A DNA stretch of 64,000 nt from Symploca sp. SIO2E9. GTDB taxonomy: Bacteria; Cyanobacteriota; Cyanobacteriia; Cyanobacteriales; Coleofasciculaceae. Under the pieces are notes generated by a model. That model saw only the letters and a list, made by a program, of their open reading frames with translations. It ran no database searches and had not been told where the DNA came from. This document shows positions 43,233 to 51,991 of the stretch, piece after piece. The stretch is taken from contig JAAHGS010000021.1 in the NCBI GenBank assembly GCA_010692645.1, forward strand, positions 51,949-115,948. Reading direction: 5' to 3'. How positions within the stretch are numbered: position 1 is the stretch's first letter; each line of letters opens with the position of its first letter. The translations under genes were made by a program, and so were the position numbers.

Positions 43233-44228
43233 GTGAAAAAGTTTGCTGCTTTGTTGGCTTTGATTTATCTCGGTTTTTCGATGTTGTTTCAAGCTCCTGC
43301 ATTAGCAGAAAGCCGCTCGATGCTTGACTACAAGGTCACGCCAAAGGTGATTTACGGTGAAGGGGAGATTAACGGTGGAGCAGAATCTCGCGACTTGTGG
43401 ATGGATTTTTACGAACCGCTGTACGAACCGCTCGAAGAGAGGAAAGAACTACGACCTGTCGTCATTTTTACCCATGGTGGCGCTTTTCATCGTGGTAATC
43501 CACGGGAAACTTTCAACGAAAATGGTGCGCAAGACACGTCACCAGGGGATTATTGCCGTAAGTTTGCAACAAGAGGATTCGTTTGCTTTGCCATTAATTA
43601 TCGGTTGGCACAGGAAGAACCAGTACCGTCGGGCGAGGGTTATGACAAAAAAGATCTTGACAGGAACAGCGTCAAAATTCTCCTTGATCAGGTAAATAAG
43701 ATCCGTATCTCTATGGATCTTGAGCCTCTAGACCCGAAAAATCGAGAAGACATGAAATTTCTTAATAAGGCAGTGCTATCGGCGGCTGAAGACTTGCGTA
43801 CAGCTCTCAATCATATTCGCAACTCAGCCGAGAGGTACAAGATCGATCCAGAGCACATTGTCCTTGGTGGATTTTCTGCTGGAGGCATAACCAGTTTGAA
43901 CGTTGCCCATGGCATGCATGAGCCAGTGTCAGGAGCTTTCATGCTCTCTGGTGGTAACGCCGGCTTCGACATCCTCGAAACGGTAACAGAATCATCAGAT
44001 AACCCACCTATCCTTATGTTTCAAGGACAAAACGACTTGGAAGCCACTTTTATTGTAATACCGACTCTAATACAGCATTATCAGGAAGTTGGTGTTGAAT
44101 ATACCTATGCCTGGGTTCCTGCCTTCGGTCATTTCTACACCTCAGGGGCAACCAGTCTCTCCGGAGACGGTTCAAAAATGTCGGTTGAGGAACGAATCGT
44201 TAACTTTCTTGAGGACGTATGGGAGTAA
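43233..44228 (+). CDS. Secreted alpha/beta-hydrolase (esterase-like)
   Basis: A 331-residue protein with a Sec signal peptide (KKFAALLALIYLGFSMLFQAPALA). Oxyanion-hole motif HGGAF, nucleophile Ser215 in GFSAGG, Asp268 in GQNDLE and His300 in FGHFY form a complete triad. This is the carboxylesterase/feruloyl-esterase-like branch (BD-FAE or alpha/beta-hydrolase 3). The GTG at 43233 is chosen because AAAGGAG lies 5 bases upstream; a GTG two codons earlier overlaps that site. It is followed by a strong terminator and converges with the GH10 gene. Substrate unknown; esters of polysaccharide are a reasonable guess given the neighbour. Confidence 0.82.
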   Translation: MKKFAALLALIYLGFSMLFQAPALAESRSMLDYKVTPKVIYGEGEINGGAESRDLWMDFYEPLYEPLEERKELRPVVIFTHGGAFHRGNPRETFNENGAQDTSPGDYCRKFATRGFVCFAINYRLAQEEPVPSGEGYDKKDLDRNSVKILLDQVNKIRISMDLEPLDPKNREDMKFLNKAVLSAAEDLRTALNHIRNSAERYKIDPEHIVLGGFSAGGITSLNVAHGMHEPVSGAFMLSGGNAGFDILETVTESSDNPPILMFQGQNDLEATFIVIPTLIQHYQEVGVEYTYAWVPAFGHFYTSGATSLSGDGSKMSVEERIVNFLEDVWE

Positions 44229-44268
44229 GTCAGACGAGTTGACAGATTAAAGAAAAAAAAGAAAAGCC

Positions 44269-44298
44269 AGCAGCACGGAAAAATCCTGCTGCTTTTTT
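44269..44298 (+). terminator. Rho-independent terminator of the esterase gene
   Basis: AGCAGCA-cggaaaaatcc-TGCTGCT followed by TTTTT: a 7-bp stem, 11-base loop and T-run, 40 bases after the esterase stop. An A-run precedes the stem, so it could work for the convergent GH10 transcript as well. Confidence 0.85.
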
Positions 44299-44378
44299 CC
44301 TTTATCGCCTGAAACTAGCTAGCTGCAAGGGTTTTGAACCTAATGGCTATTTTGTCCGACGCCTCGGCTATACCCCCA

Positions 44379-45563
44379 TTAAGCTTTACGCTTGGGAGCG
44401 TTGTCAAAAGCGCGTGCTATCGCGTTCCATGCTAATTTGCGCTTCATTTGAGCATCAAGAGGTAAGGCTCGAACAGGTGTGCCGTCTTTTCTATTGCCGC
44501 CGAATTGGGGTTTGGTTCTCCATGAGTAAGGATCACTCAATCCCCAGGTAATTACTGAAATTACAGCTGGCTCGTCGAGCACTGCCGAGAGATAATCTTC
44601 ATAAGCTCCAGCCACGAAATAATCGCGGAGATTTGTATCTGTTGGTAGATGTTTGTCTTTAACATCGAGTTCAGTAACCATAATTTTCAAACCAAGAGCT
44701 GCAACATCACCAACAAAAGCTCTAATTTTCCTTGGGTTGAAGGGGGCTTGATCCTTAGCCCATAAGTGAGCTTGCATGCCTAAAGCATGGACAGGAGTGC
44801 CTCTAGACTTCAAACGCTCTAACAGCTTGAGGACAGCAACTCTCGTGGCTTCACCATCCTCTGTGTCAGTGTTCATTCGGGCATCATTGTACACTAGTAT
44901 TGCTTTAGGGTCTGCTTCTGCTGCAGCGCGAAAGGCAAGGTCAATGTAATCTGGGCCTAAAAATTTAAGCCATGGTGAGCGTCGCAAACCATCAGAGCGT
45001 TGATGTTTTGGGTAAACTGCCTCGTTAACCACGTCCCAAGAGTGCATTTGACCAGCATAATGTCCTGCAACTTTCTGAATATGCTCAACTAATATATGCT
45101 CAGCATTTCGCTTATTAACAGTATCTTTAAACCATTTTGGCAAACCTTGATTCCAGACTAAAGTATGCCCACGGAAAAGCATGCCGTGAGTGTGAGCGAA
45201 ATCAGCCAGCCAATCGCCTTTGGTAAAGTTAAATCTATCTCGATTAGGGCGGAGTGTTGGCCACTTGAGGTCATTTCCTGGTACAAGAATGGCGCATTCT
45301 TGAGTATAGTGGTTTGCAAGCTCTGAGTTCGAGGATAGATCGCGGTATCTTCCACTTGCCCCATAAATTAATCCCTTAGCAGCAGCACGCTCTTTTAAAG
45401 AAGTTTCCCCAGTTACTGTAAAATCTCTTTCTGATTTGTCAACTGCTTGAGCTTGCTGATCCTGCTTAACCAATTTGCCCTTGGCACAAGCACTCATGCC
45501 TGTTACCATTGCTAGACCTAACCACAGGGCACGTCTTCTAGTTAACATCCTGTTGTTATACAT
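44379..45563 (-). CDS. GH10 family beta-1,4-xylanase-like lipoprotein
   Basis: A 394-residue glycoside hydrolase. N-terminal TRRRALWLGLAMVTGMSAC has a Tat-like twin Arg and a lipobox ending in Cys26, so it is probably exported folded and lipid-anchored. The GH10 barrel has acid/base Glu181 (VVNEAVYP), nucleophile Glu298 (VTELDV), HTLVWN and the WGLSDPYSW end. GH10 enzymes cut xylan-type beta-1,4 links. As the last gene of a sulfated-glycan locus it may trim or release the polymer made by its neighbours rather than digest plant xylan (inference). ATG at 45563. Confidence 0.88.
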   Translation of the reverse strand: MYNNRMLTRRRALWLGLAMVTGMSACAKGKLVKQDQQAQAVDKSERDFTVTGETSLKERAAAKGLIYGASGRYRDLSSNSELANHYTQECAILVPGNDLKWPTLRPNRDRFNFTKGDWLADFAHTHGMLFRGHTLVWNQGLPKWFKDTVNKRNAEHILVEHIQKVAGHYAGQMHSWDVVNEAVYPKHQRSDGLRRSPWLKFLGPDYIDLAFRAAAEADPKAILVYNDARMNTDTEDGEATRVAVLKLLERLKSRGTPVHALGMQAHLWAKDQAPFNPRKIRAFVGDVAALGLKIMVTELDVKDKHLPTDTNLRDYFVAGAYEDYLSAVLDEPAVISVITWGLSDPYSWRTKPQFGGNRKDGTPVRALPLDAQMKRKLAWNAIARAFDNAPKRKA

Positions 45564-45631
45564 TTGGAATATTCCCTAGTACTGTCAAATCTGATTTGAG
45601 GGATAAAAGCAAGAGGGGTAAGAGAAAAAAT

Positions 45632-46417
45632 TCAACTTTTGCTGAGGCGTTGCCGCAAATACTCAGTAAAAATACGACCAAAGAATAGCAAGTTTCCAAG
45701 TAGGTAGCGTTCCCAGAGGCGTCGGGGTTCGGTAGTTAATCGGGTTAACCATTCAAATCCTCGATCAGTCATCCAGCGGGGACCTCGATAGACAGTATCA
45801 GTATAAAAGTCAAGGCATGCACCTAGAGGTAGAAATACTCGTGCCTCTATTCTCTCCTTGTTTTCTAAAATCCAACGCTCTTGCAATGGCATGCCAAAAC
45901 CTACATACAATACTCCTGGTTTGAATTGATTGATTTTGTCAATAATTGCATCGTTTTCGGTACCTAATTTTTCAAAATAACCGTGGTGTCCCTGTACTTT
46001 TAAGTTAGGTGCGATCGCACTTAATTTGGCTATGGTTTTTTCCACTACACCTGGTCTACCTGCTAGCAAAAATAAGGAGACATTTTGCCGTTCACAAGCT
46101 AAAGCTAAGTCTTCTATGTAGTCTGGACAAGTCATACGATGGCAGGATTCGACGGAGCAGCCCTGTAGTTTTGCTCCTAATAAAACACCGAAGCCATCGC
46201 AGAATACAAGGTCAGAGTTATTCAAGAAATTTCGGTACCAAGGTAGTTTACAGGCAAAGTTCATTGCCCGAACATTGACATTACCTACAATTGTCTTTTT
46301 TTGAAGTTTTGCAGCTTGGACTACATATTCTATTAATTCATTGATTGTTAATTTGTGGAACCTAGTTTTAAGTAAGACTACTTCCTCAAAAGCTTTTATA
46401 TTCATAGTCTTGGCCAC
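45632..46417 (-). CDS. WecG/TagA/CpsF-family glycosyltransferase
   Basis: A 261-residue GT26 enzyme that adds a sugar, often ManNAc(A) or a hexose, to a lipid-linked primer in polysaccharide synthesis. Visible features are the conserved N-terminal NVNVRAMNFA, LVFCDGFGVLLGAKL, RMTCPDYIEDLA, FLLAGRPG, LYVGFGMPLQERW and GPRWMTDRGFEWLTRL. No membrane segment is seen but the basic C-terminus could bind the membrane. It lies in the glycan locus between GH10 and a GT2 enzyme. It probably adds the second sugar of the repeat unit (inference). Confidence 0.88.
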   Translation of the reverse strand: MAKTMNIKAFEEVVLLKTRFHKLTINELIEYVVQAAKLQKKTIVGNVNVRAMNFACKLPWYRNFLNNSDLVFCDGFGVLLGAKLQGCSVESCHRMTCPDYIEDLALACERQNVSLFLLAGRPGVVEKTIAKLSAIAPNLKVQGHHGYFEKLGTENDAIIDKINQFKPGVLYVGFGMPLQERWILENKERIEARVFLPLGACLDFYTDTVYRGPRWMTDRGFEWLTRLTTEPRRLWERYLLGNLLFFGRIFTEYLRQRLSKS

Positions 46418-46598
46418 CTAGCTAAATTTCAATAGTTATTAGCAATTCCCTGCCAATTCAGTTGATATTTAGCACACCTAATATCAACTTTAGTACGCAA
46501 AATATGGTTAAGTTGCGTACACAAACAGGCTTGACTTTTAAATGGTAGATACGCTCTAGTTGCTGTAATCTTGGCTAATCAATAATTACAACGATTTG

Positions 46599-47444
46599 TT
46601 ACCAAGAACCATAATTGTCTGATGGCAATTTACCACCAATTTTTTGTCTCAGACAATTCTTAATTTTTCTAGTTGTCTGTGGTTTAATAAACTGCTTTAC
46701 AGGAAAAAACAACAATTCTTTGCAGAACCAAACTAAGTAAAATCTTCGACGTCTAGCTCGTAAGTTTCCTGAAAGCTGCTGATCAATTTTCGAGCCAATT
46801 CTCCAGCTTTCTCGAATCTGTTTAAATTTGTTAATGGGCTTGCCACTCATACCGTTGAGTGAGTAAGAGACCAAGGGAGTTTCAATGTAGTTAAACTTAA
46901 CTCCAGAAGTATAAGACCGTAGAATAAAGTCGTAATCAGCAGCTATAGAGTAGCATAAATCAAACAATCCTACCCTCTCATAGACTGACTTTTTCACAAA
47001 ACAACTGGGATGATTGATAGTAAATTTAAATACTAAATTATCTAAATTTCCAGGAATAAAAGTATTTAAATAATTACCATCAAAATAGTTATTTATAGGA
47101 GAATAAATAATAGAAGCTTCTTGATGTTCTCTAAAAAAACTTTCTACGATTTTTATTGCTCCATCATTATACCAATCATCAGAATTGATTATGCCGATGA
47201 TATCCCCTGTGGCGCGAGTTACTCCTTTATTCATTGCATCATAAACACCTAGGTCTTTTTCGGAAATGAAAAGACCTATTTTATCTAAGTACCGATTAAT
47301 GATTTCTAAGCTGCCATCTGTTGAACCACCATCAACAATAATGTACTCTAGTTCGGATGTGATTTCTTGATTTACGACGCTTAGTATTGTTTTTTCTAGA
47401 GTATTTACTGCGTTGTATACTGGCGTGATAATTGATATTTTCAT
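46599..47444 (-). CDS. Glycosyltransferase family 2
   Basis: A 281-residue GT-A enzyme: N-terminal ISIITPVYNAVNTLEKTI, VDGGSTDGSLEI, the DxD-type NSDDWY region and DYDFILRSYTSG. It is a single-domain inverting transferase with no membrane helices. ATG at 47444. It is separated from the WecG-like gene by 181 bases and from the FkbM gene by 75 bases. Part of the assembly of the surface glycan; donor and acceptor cannot be told. Confidence 0.88.
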   Translation of the reverse strand: MKISIITPVYNAVNTLEKTILSVVNQEITSELEYIIVDGGSTDGSLEIINRYLDKIGLFISEKDLGVYDAMNKGVTRATGDIIGIINSDDWYNDGAIKIVESFFREHQEASIIYSPINNYFDGNYLNTFIPGNLDNLVFKFTINHPSCFVKKSVYERVGLFDLCYSIAADYDFILRSYTSGVKFNYIETPLVSYSLNGMSGKPINKFKQIRESWRIGSKIDQQLSGNLRARRRRFYLVWFCKELLFFPVKQFIKPQTTRKIKNCLRQKIGGKLPSDNYGSW

Positions 47445-47519
47445 TAATCGGTACTCAGTTTAATCTTGTTTTGTTAGCTTATTAAACGACAGCCAAGCAA
47501 AACATTATGCTTGGCACCG

Positions 47520-48290
47520 CTATATAGGACTAAATATAAAGTTATTAGCATAGTCCTTATCAAAATTGTTGACAAATAGTTTATGATAAACACCAGCTAA
47601 AAATGGCTTTTGATATTTCTCATAGGAGAATTCAGACAAAGGAATTATTTTTCCTTTGTGCAAGAATTTTCCTTCATATCCAAGCTCAGTAATTTCCTCA
47701 AATAAAGCTTCCATCGGTTTACTACCTAAGTGCCTTTGTTCTATTTCTACAAGGAGAACTGGTTTCTCTCGAAGAATAGTGTTTCGTCCTCCTTTGATAA
47801 CTTCGCTTTCATGTCCTTCAACATCAATCTTAATGAATGAAATGTTGTTGAAGTCGTAATCATCGAGTTTAACAACAGGTACTTTTAGGCATTTTTGATC
47901 GCCATCTAATTGGTTAAAACTAGCTAGGCCACTAATGGATTTTCCTTCTATGATAGGAACATGTAAAGTTAATAAACCACGGGATTCAGATAAAGCAACA
48001 TTATGCACATTTATTTGACTATTGCTGTATTGGCTATATGCTAGTAAAGTTTCAGCACAACCTGGTTGTGGTTCAAAGGCTTCTACTACTTCACATAATT
48101 GGGAAAGAGCATAGGTATAAGCTCCTAAGTTTGCTCCGATATCAATCGCACGCTTGCCTTTACCTACCAACTCTTTTAAGAGTTGAACCTCACTTTCAAG
48201 TTTTCCTCTGAGCTGCCAATAATGAAAGCGCAGTGGAACCAGAAACTGTTCTGGACAGAGATTGAGCAGAAAGTCTTTAGTATTCATCAT
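47520..48290 (-). CDS. FkbM-family methyltransferase
   Basis: A 256-residue SAM-dependent O-methyltransferase of the FkbM type. Motif I GKRAIDIGANLGAYTYALS, then VEAFEPQPG, the FIKIDVEGHESEVIKGG block and PVLLVEIEQRH are all present. FkbM enzymes methylate sugar hydroxyls in polysaccharides and macrolides, so methylation of the glycan here is likely. ATG 48290 is preferred to a GTG ten codons upstream. The order in the locus is GT, FkbM, GT2. Confidence 0.85.
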   Translation of the reverse strand: MMNTKDFLLNLCPEQFLVPLRFHYWQLRGKLESEVQLLKELVGKGKRAIDIGANLGAYTYALSQLCEVVEAFEPQPGCAETLLAYSQYSNSQINVHNVALSESRGLLTLHVPIIEGKSISGLASFNQLDGDQKCLKVPVVKLDDYDFNNISFIKIDVEGHESEVIKGGRNTILREKPVLLVEIEQRHLGSKPMEALFEEITELGYEGKFLHKGKIIPLSEFSYEKYQKPFLAGVYHKLFVNNFDKDYANNFIFSPI

Positions 48291-48404
48291 CCGAACCCTT
48301 GGATTTTTATGGTTATCCACTCAAATATTCAGACAAAATTTAAATTATCAGGAACATTATGTTTATTAAATAAATTTATAAGGTTTATTTACTCCAGTCA
48401 TTGA

Positions 48405-49673
48405 TTATAGATACTGGAAAATTGTCCTGGCGAATCTTTCAACAGAACTCTGCTCTACAAAGGATTTGAGGCTCGATGAATCCCACAGCTTGCTTTGCGA
48501 TTTAAGCAGAAATTCCCTCAAGCCCTTGGCAATTTCAGCTGGTACAGTTGAGTCAACTGCTAAACCAAGTTTATAGCTTTGTACTAGCTCTCCCATCAAA
48601 CCATAGTCTGAACTTAGTACTGGTTTTTGGGAAGCAGCGGCTAGCAGCAAAATTCCGCTCATACCAACATGCCTTTGGTAGGGAGCGAGAATAACGTCTG
48701 CAAGGCTGAAGTATGTCTGAACATCTTGCTCAGGAATAAACTGATAAGAACTAATGATTTGCACTGGTTGAGACTGGCAAACTGCTGTGATTTTCGATTC
48801 TATTAGTTCTTGTTCTGCCTGAGGATATGGTACTCCTGACAAGACAAGGCAGAGTTGTTGACAGAGATTAGATGGTAAGAGCAAGAGAGCTTCGAGCAGT
48901 TGAAAAATACCCTTACGCCTGGTCAATGAACCAAATAAGAGAAAAATTTGTCTGTGAGAATCAATGCCCAAACTTTCTCTTAAGTTCTCTGGTTGTAATT
49001 GAGATTTATTGGGTATTTGCACTGGATCAGGTAAGTGTATTACCTTGCCTGCAAATGATTTATTGAGGCGTTTGACGGCAAAAGGATCTAGGCAGAATAG
49101 AGTTTGCAGCTGTGAATTATCCAGGATACGAGATAAACATAACTTATCCCGCCAATGCCAGATTCGTTCTCTCCAAGAAGGTATATAGTTAGTGAAATCA
49201 CTGTAGTGAAATATTGGTCTAAAATAGATACCGGAAAATGGACAAGGAGGCTTGACACCTAAAGCTACCCGTAACAGGATAGGGTCAAAGCACATGATTA
49301 AACATTGAGTAGTTCCTAAGGAGATGGCGTATTTACAAATCAAACGCCATTCCTGAAAGGAACGTAAGATGCGATTAGAGAAGGAGTCTAGTGATTTAAG
49401 AACCGCTTGTTCCCTTGGGGCGATCGCTACAAACTTGATATTCTTATGATTGTGAGCGATATCGACAATATTGGCATGTTGCTGGCAAAACTCAGGCGAG
49501 ACAACGATATCTAAATGACCAGCTATTTTCTGTTGACACCAGTATCTCAGCAAATGTTGAATGTATACGGTATGGTGCCCCCTAAGATCCAAATCAAACA
49601 GCATTATCCTGCGATCGCTATTGTATCGATGGCTGTCAAGCTTAAGTTCTATAGTGTCATAAGATTTGGACAT
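48405..49673 (-). CDS. Glycosyltransferase, GT4-like GT-B fold
   Basis: A 422-residue protein of GT-B type. The C-terminal donor-binding half has the FLLFGSLTRRKGIFQLLEAL segment and the LAPYQRHVGMSGILLLAAAS-type EX7E-like region, lacking one of the usual Glu residues. The N-terminal RIMLFDLDLRGHHTVYIQHL is typical of the GT4 group whose donors are often GDP- or UDP-sugars. No signal or helix. ATG at 49673. Close to the next upstream GT gene (21-base gap). Activity depends on whether the atypical motif is functional. Confidence 0.8.
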   Translation of the reverse strand: MSKSYDTIELKLDSHRYNSDRRIMLFDLDLRGHHTVYIQHLLRYWCQQKIAGHLDIVVSPEFCQQHANIVDIAHNHKNIKFVAIAPREQAVLKSLDSFSNRILRSFQEWRLICKYAISLGTTQCLIMCFDPILLRVALGVKPPCPFSGIYFRPIFHYSDFTNYIPSWRERIWHWRDKLCLSRILDNSQLQTLFCLDPFAVKRLNKSFAGKVIHLPDPVQIPNKSQLQPENLRESLGIDSHRQIFLLFGSLTRRKGIFQLLEALLLLPSNLCQQLCLVLSGVPYPQAEQELIESKITAVCQSQPVQIISSYQFIPEQDVQTYFSLADVILAPYQRHVGMSGILLLAAASQKPVLSSDYGLMGELVQSYKLGLAVDSTVPAEIAKGLREFLLKSQSKLWDSSSLKSFVEQSSVERFARTIFQYL

Positions 49674-49694
49674 ATTTTACTGTCTCTGGGCAGT

Positions 49695-50846
49695 TCATAA
49701 CTCTTTAATGGCACAGGCGATATCAGCGAGAAATTGTTCTCGTCTAGTCGCCAACCAATTTAAGGCATTGTCGAATCTTTGCTGTGTAGCAGAAGAAGTG
49801 GTTACCGAAATTAGGAGCTTGGCGAAGTTTTCTGGCTTTGTAACTACTTGCACTGTTTGTGGATAATCAGGAATTCCCCGTAGAGCTACTGGTGTTGCTA
49901 CAATTACTGAGCCTGAGGCAATGGCATCTAGGGTTTTAATCTGTATGCCACCACCACTAAGGATGGGAATTGCCACGACTTTTGCTTGCGCCATAAACTC
50001 TTGGGCATCAGGGACAAAACCCCGATAATGAATGTTAGGGTATTTATCGATTAGCCACTGGGCACCTCTACCAGCAACATGAATTGACAGGTTTGCGGGT
50101 AAGTGGGGATAAACATTTTGCAGAAACCATTGCAAGCCTTCTTGATTGGGTTTCCATGGCCAGCTGCCGATAAGTCCAATATCAAATTCCTTGTTAATTG
50201 GCTTATCTAGTAACTTGTCTAAACCAGGAGGTAGGAGGGATACTCTGATTTTAGCTGCTCCCTCAAGGCTATAAAAATATTTGGAATCATGTTCTGTAAG
50301 TGCCCAAACTTCTCTGGCTGTAGTCGCCAGTTTGTCTTCCATTTGCTTAATTAAGTGGGCTTCTCGTCTGTAGATCCACCTTGATATTAAATTGTCTGCA
50401 TTCTTATAGTTATCTAGATAAATCTCATGTTCAATGTTGTGAGCAATGGTGATCAGCCTGTTCTTATCTTTAATTAAAGATTCTAGCCAACCTAATTGGG
50501 GGTGATCGATGATAACAGCATCATATTCGCTAGCGGCTAGCAGTTTTTTTACCGTTTTGATATAAGCTTTTGAATAGTATTTGGCAGCTGAATATGGTAA
50601 ACCTCTCAAGAGGCTAAGGATTAACCAAAGTATTGGATAAAACTTAGCTCTCTTGGTTTCTATATAGCGTTTATCTACTAATATTTCTTGCGGATTTAGC
50701 TCAAATACATCATCTGTACGCATATATCCCACAACTGAAACTTGATAACCACATTGAGTAAGAGCATCGATAAAACACTGTGATGCTACCTCACTACCCA
50801 TTCGTTTTTTTCTGGGGATAATCGTGGTTAGGAAAAGAATATTCAT
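49695..50846 (-). CDS. Glycosyltransferase, GT4 family
   Basis: A 383-residue GT-B enzyme. The N-terminal FLTTIIPRKKRMGSEVASQC binds acceptor. The IGSWPWKPNQEGLQWFLQNV segment and the GGGIQIKTLDAIASGSVIVA loop in the C-terminal half are typical of sugar-nucleotide binding in the 'glycosyltransferase family 4/PelF-like' group. ATG at 50846 with a weak ribosome site. It is the first gene downstream of the hairpin repeat H2 copy 3, which separates it from the sulfotransferases and may start a new transcript. Confidence 0.85.
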   Translation of the reverse strand: MNILFLTTIIPRKKRMGSEVASQCFIDALTQCGYQVSVVGYMRTDDVFELNPQEILVDKRYIETKRAKFYPILWLILSLLRGLPYSAAKYYSKAYIKTVKKLLAASEYDAVIIDHPQLGWLESLIKDKNRLITIAHNIEHEIYLDNYKNADNLISRWIYRREAHLIKQMEDKLATTAREVWALTEHDSKYFYSLEGAAKIRVSLLPPGLDKLLDKPINKEFDIGLIGSWPWKPNQEGLQWFLQNVYPHLPANLSIHVAGRGAQWLIDKYPNIHYRGFVPDAQEFMAQAKVVAIPILSGGGIQIKTLDAIASGSVIVATPVALRGIPDYPQTVQVVTKPENFAKLLISVTTSSATQQRFDNALNWLATRREQFLADIACAIKEL

Positions 50847-50985
50847 GTTTGTTTATCTAAGTAATGCTTGGTAATGAGAGGCTTGTTATCGCATTTTGCT
50901 TTATTTTTACTACACTTTAATTTCTGAAATTGCCAGCAGGCAATGCTTTCCCAATCCAAAATCTAAAATCTAAAATGCTATTAAA

Positions 50986-51100
50986 CTGCTACCCATTTAA
51001 ATCATATATTTATTTGATATTAGTTAATGGGCCAAACTCTTGTTCCTTCTGCCTCCTGCCTCCTGCCTTGCTGTTGTGCATTAAAAATGCACAACAGCTT
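50986..51100 (+). repeat. Dispersed hairpin repeat family H2, copy 3
   Basis: Nearly full-length copy matching 10751-10872: CATTTAAATCATATATTTAT, TTAATGGGCCAAACTCTTG, CTGCCTCCTGCCTT heptamers, and hairpin GCTGTTGTGCAT (51070-51081) loop TAAAA ATGCACAACAGC (51087-51098), then TT. The last two bases form part of the stop codon of the sulfotransferase gene read on the minus strand. Confidence 0.8.
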
Positions 51101-51974
51101 AGCACTCAAGCCATTTTGAGAAGTCACGTTGCAGAAAATCTTGGAGATGCAAGATATCTTCTCGGTATATTTCAATCAATTGCTTACGGATTTCCCGTGG
51201 CAGTGGTGGTGCTTTAACAAGATTGCGATTTCTTAGACTAGTGTAGATTGACTCAAGTGGCTGAAACAGACTCTCAGGTAAAAGTGGTCCAATAGTAGCG
51301 TTGAAGCTTTTTTTCAAATTTTCCAAAGAGGTATGAAGACTTTTATTACTTGGTATACCACCTGTATTAGACCTCTTGATTGGTTTATGAATGAGCAAGT
51401 TTTCATCTACACCAAGAAATTTGTAAATATCCTGTAGCAAGGTATTTGGATCAGACTTCAAGTCTTGATAAAAGCAAATTTTTATCTGCTCCTGATCAAA
51501 TATACTGAGATAGCGCTTTAAGCTGGCGCAGTAACGTTCATTGAGGGTACCACCGCTTTTTTTGTGAACTAATTGAGCAAAATAATTGAGGATTTCATAG
51601 TCACTAATTTGAGTCTTTAATTGATTGGCACGATACCTCATTAGATAGAGTGAATATGCTCGTTCAGCTGGATCACGAAGAATAGCAATTAGCTTTGCTT
51701 TAGGTATGTAATGCCTTATGCGCTCAGGAGCTTTCGAGTTAAATAGGTAGGTGGTGGAGGCTTCCCCAATTGCCGTTTCGTTAGAGACACCTCGGAACAA
51801 AGCCTGATAATCTTCTAAGTTGGTAATCGGAAAATTCTCTGTGCCATCATAAGAGAAAAAATGTGGCTCCTTAAGACGGCTCATGTAGATTTGCGGATGT
51901 GCATTTAAACTATCATAAAGTGTAGTTGTACCAGATTTCATTGCACCGATAATCAAAAAGTTGGGCATTGTCAT
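51099..51974 (-). CDS. Sulfotransferase (PAPS-dependent), ST1
   Basis: A 291-residue P-loop sulfotransferase. 5'-phosphosulfate loop GAMKSGTTTLY (about 10-20) and 3'-phosphate motif ILRDPAERAYSLY (about 100-112) are intact, with the C-terminal RDFSKWLEC ending. These enzymes transfer sulfate from PAPS to sugar hydroxyls or amines. The stop codon lies at the edge of hairpin repeat H2; the paralogue at 56635 ends WLEV, so the protein is full length. Paralogous to the genes at 51992, 53104 and 56635. Cytosolic. Confidence 0.9.
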   Translation of the reverse strand: MTMPNFLIIGAMKSGTTTLYDSLNAHPQIYMSRLKEPHFFSYDGTENFPITNLEDYQALFRGVSNETAIGEASTTYLFNSKAPERIRHYIPKAKLIAILRDPAERAYSLYLMRYRANQLKTQISDYEILNYFAQLVHKKSGGTLNERYCASLKRYLSIFDQEQIKICFYQDLKSDPNTLLQDIYKFLGVDENLLIHKPIKRSNTGGIPSNKSLHTSLENLKKSFNATIGPLLPESLFQPLESIYTSLRNRNLVKAPPLPREIRKQLIEIYREDILHLQDFLQRDFSKWLEC

Positions 51975-51991
51975 ATCCTTACTTCCCTCCT

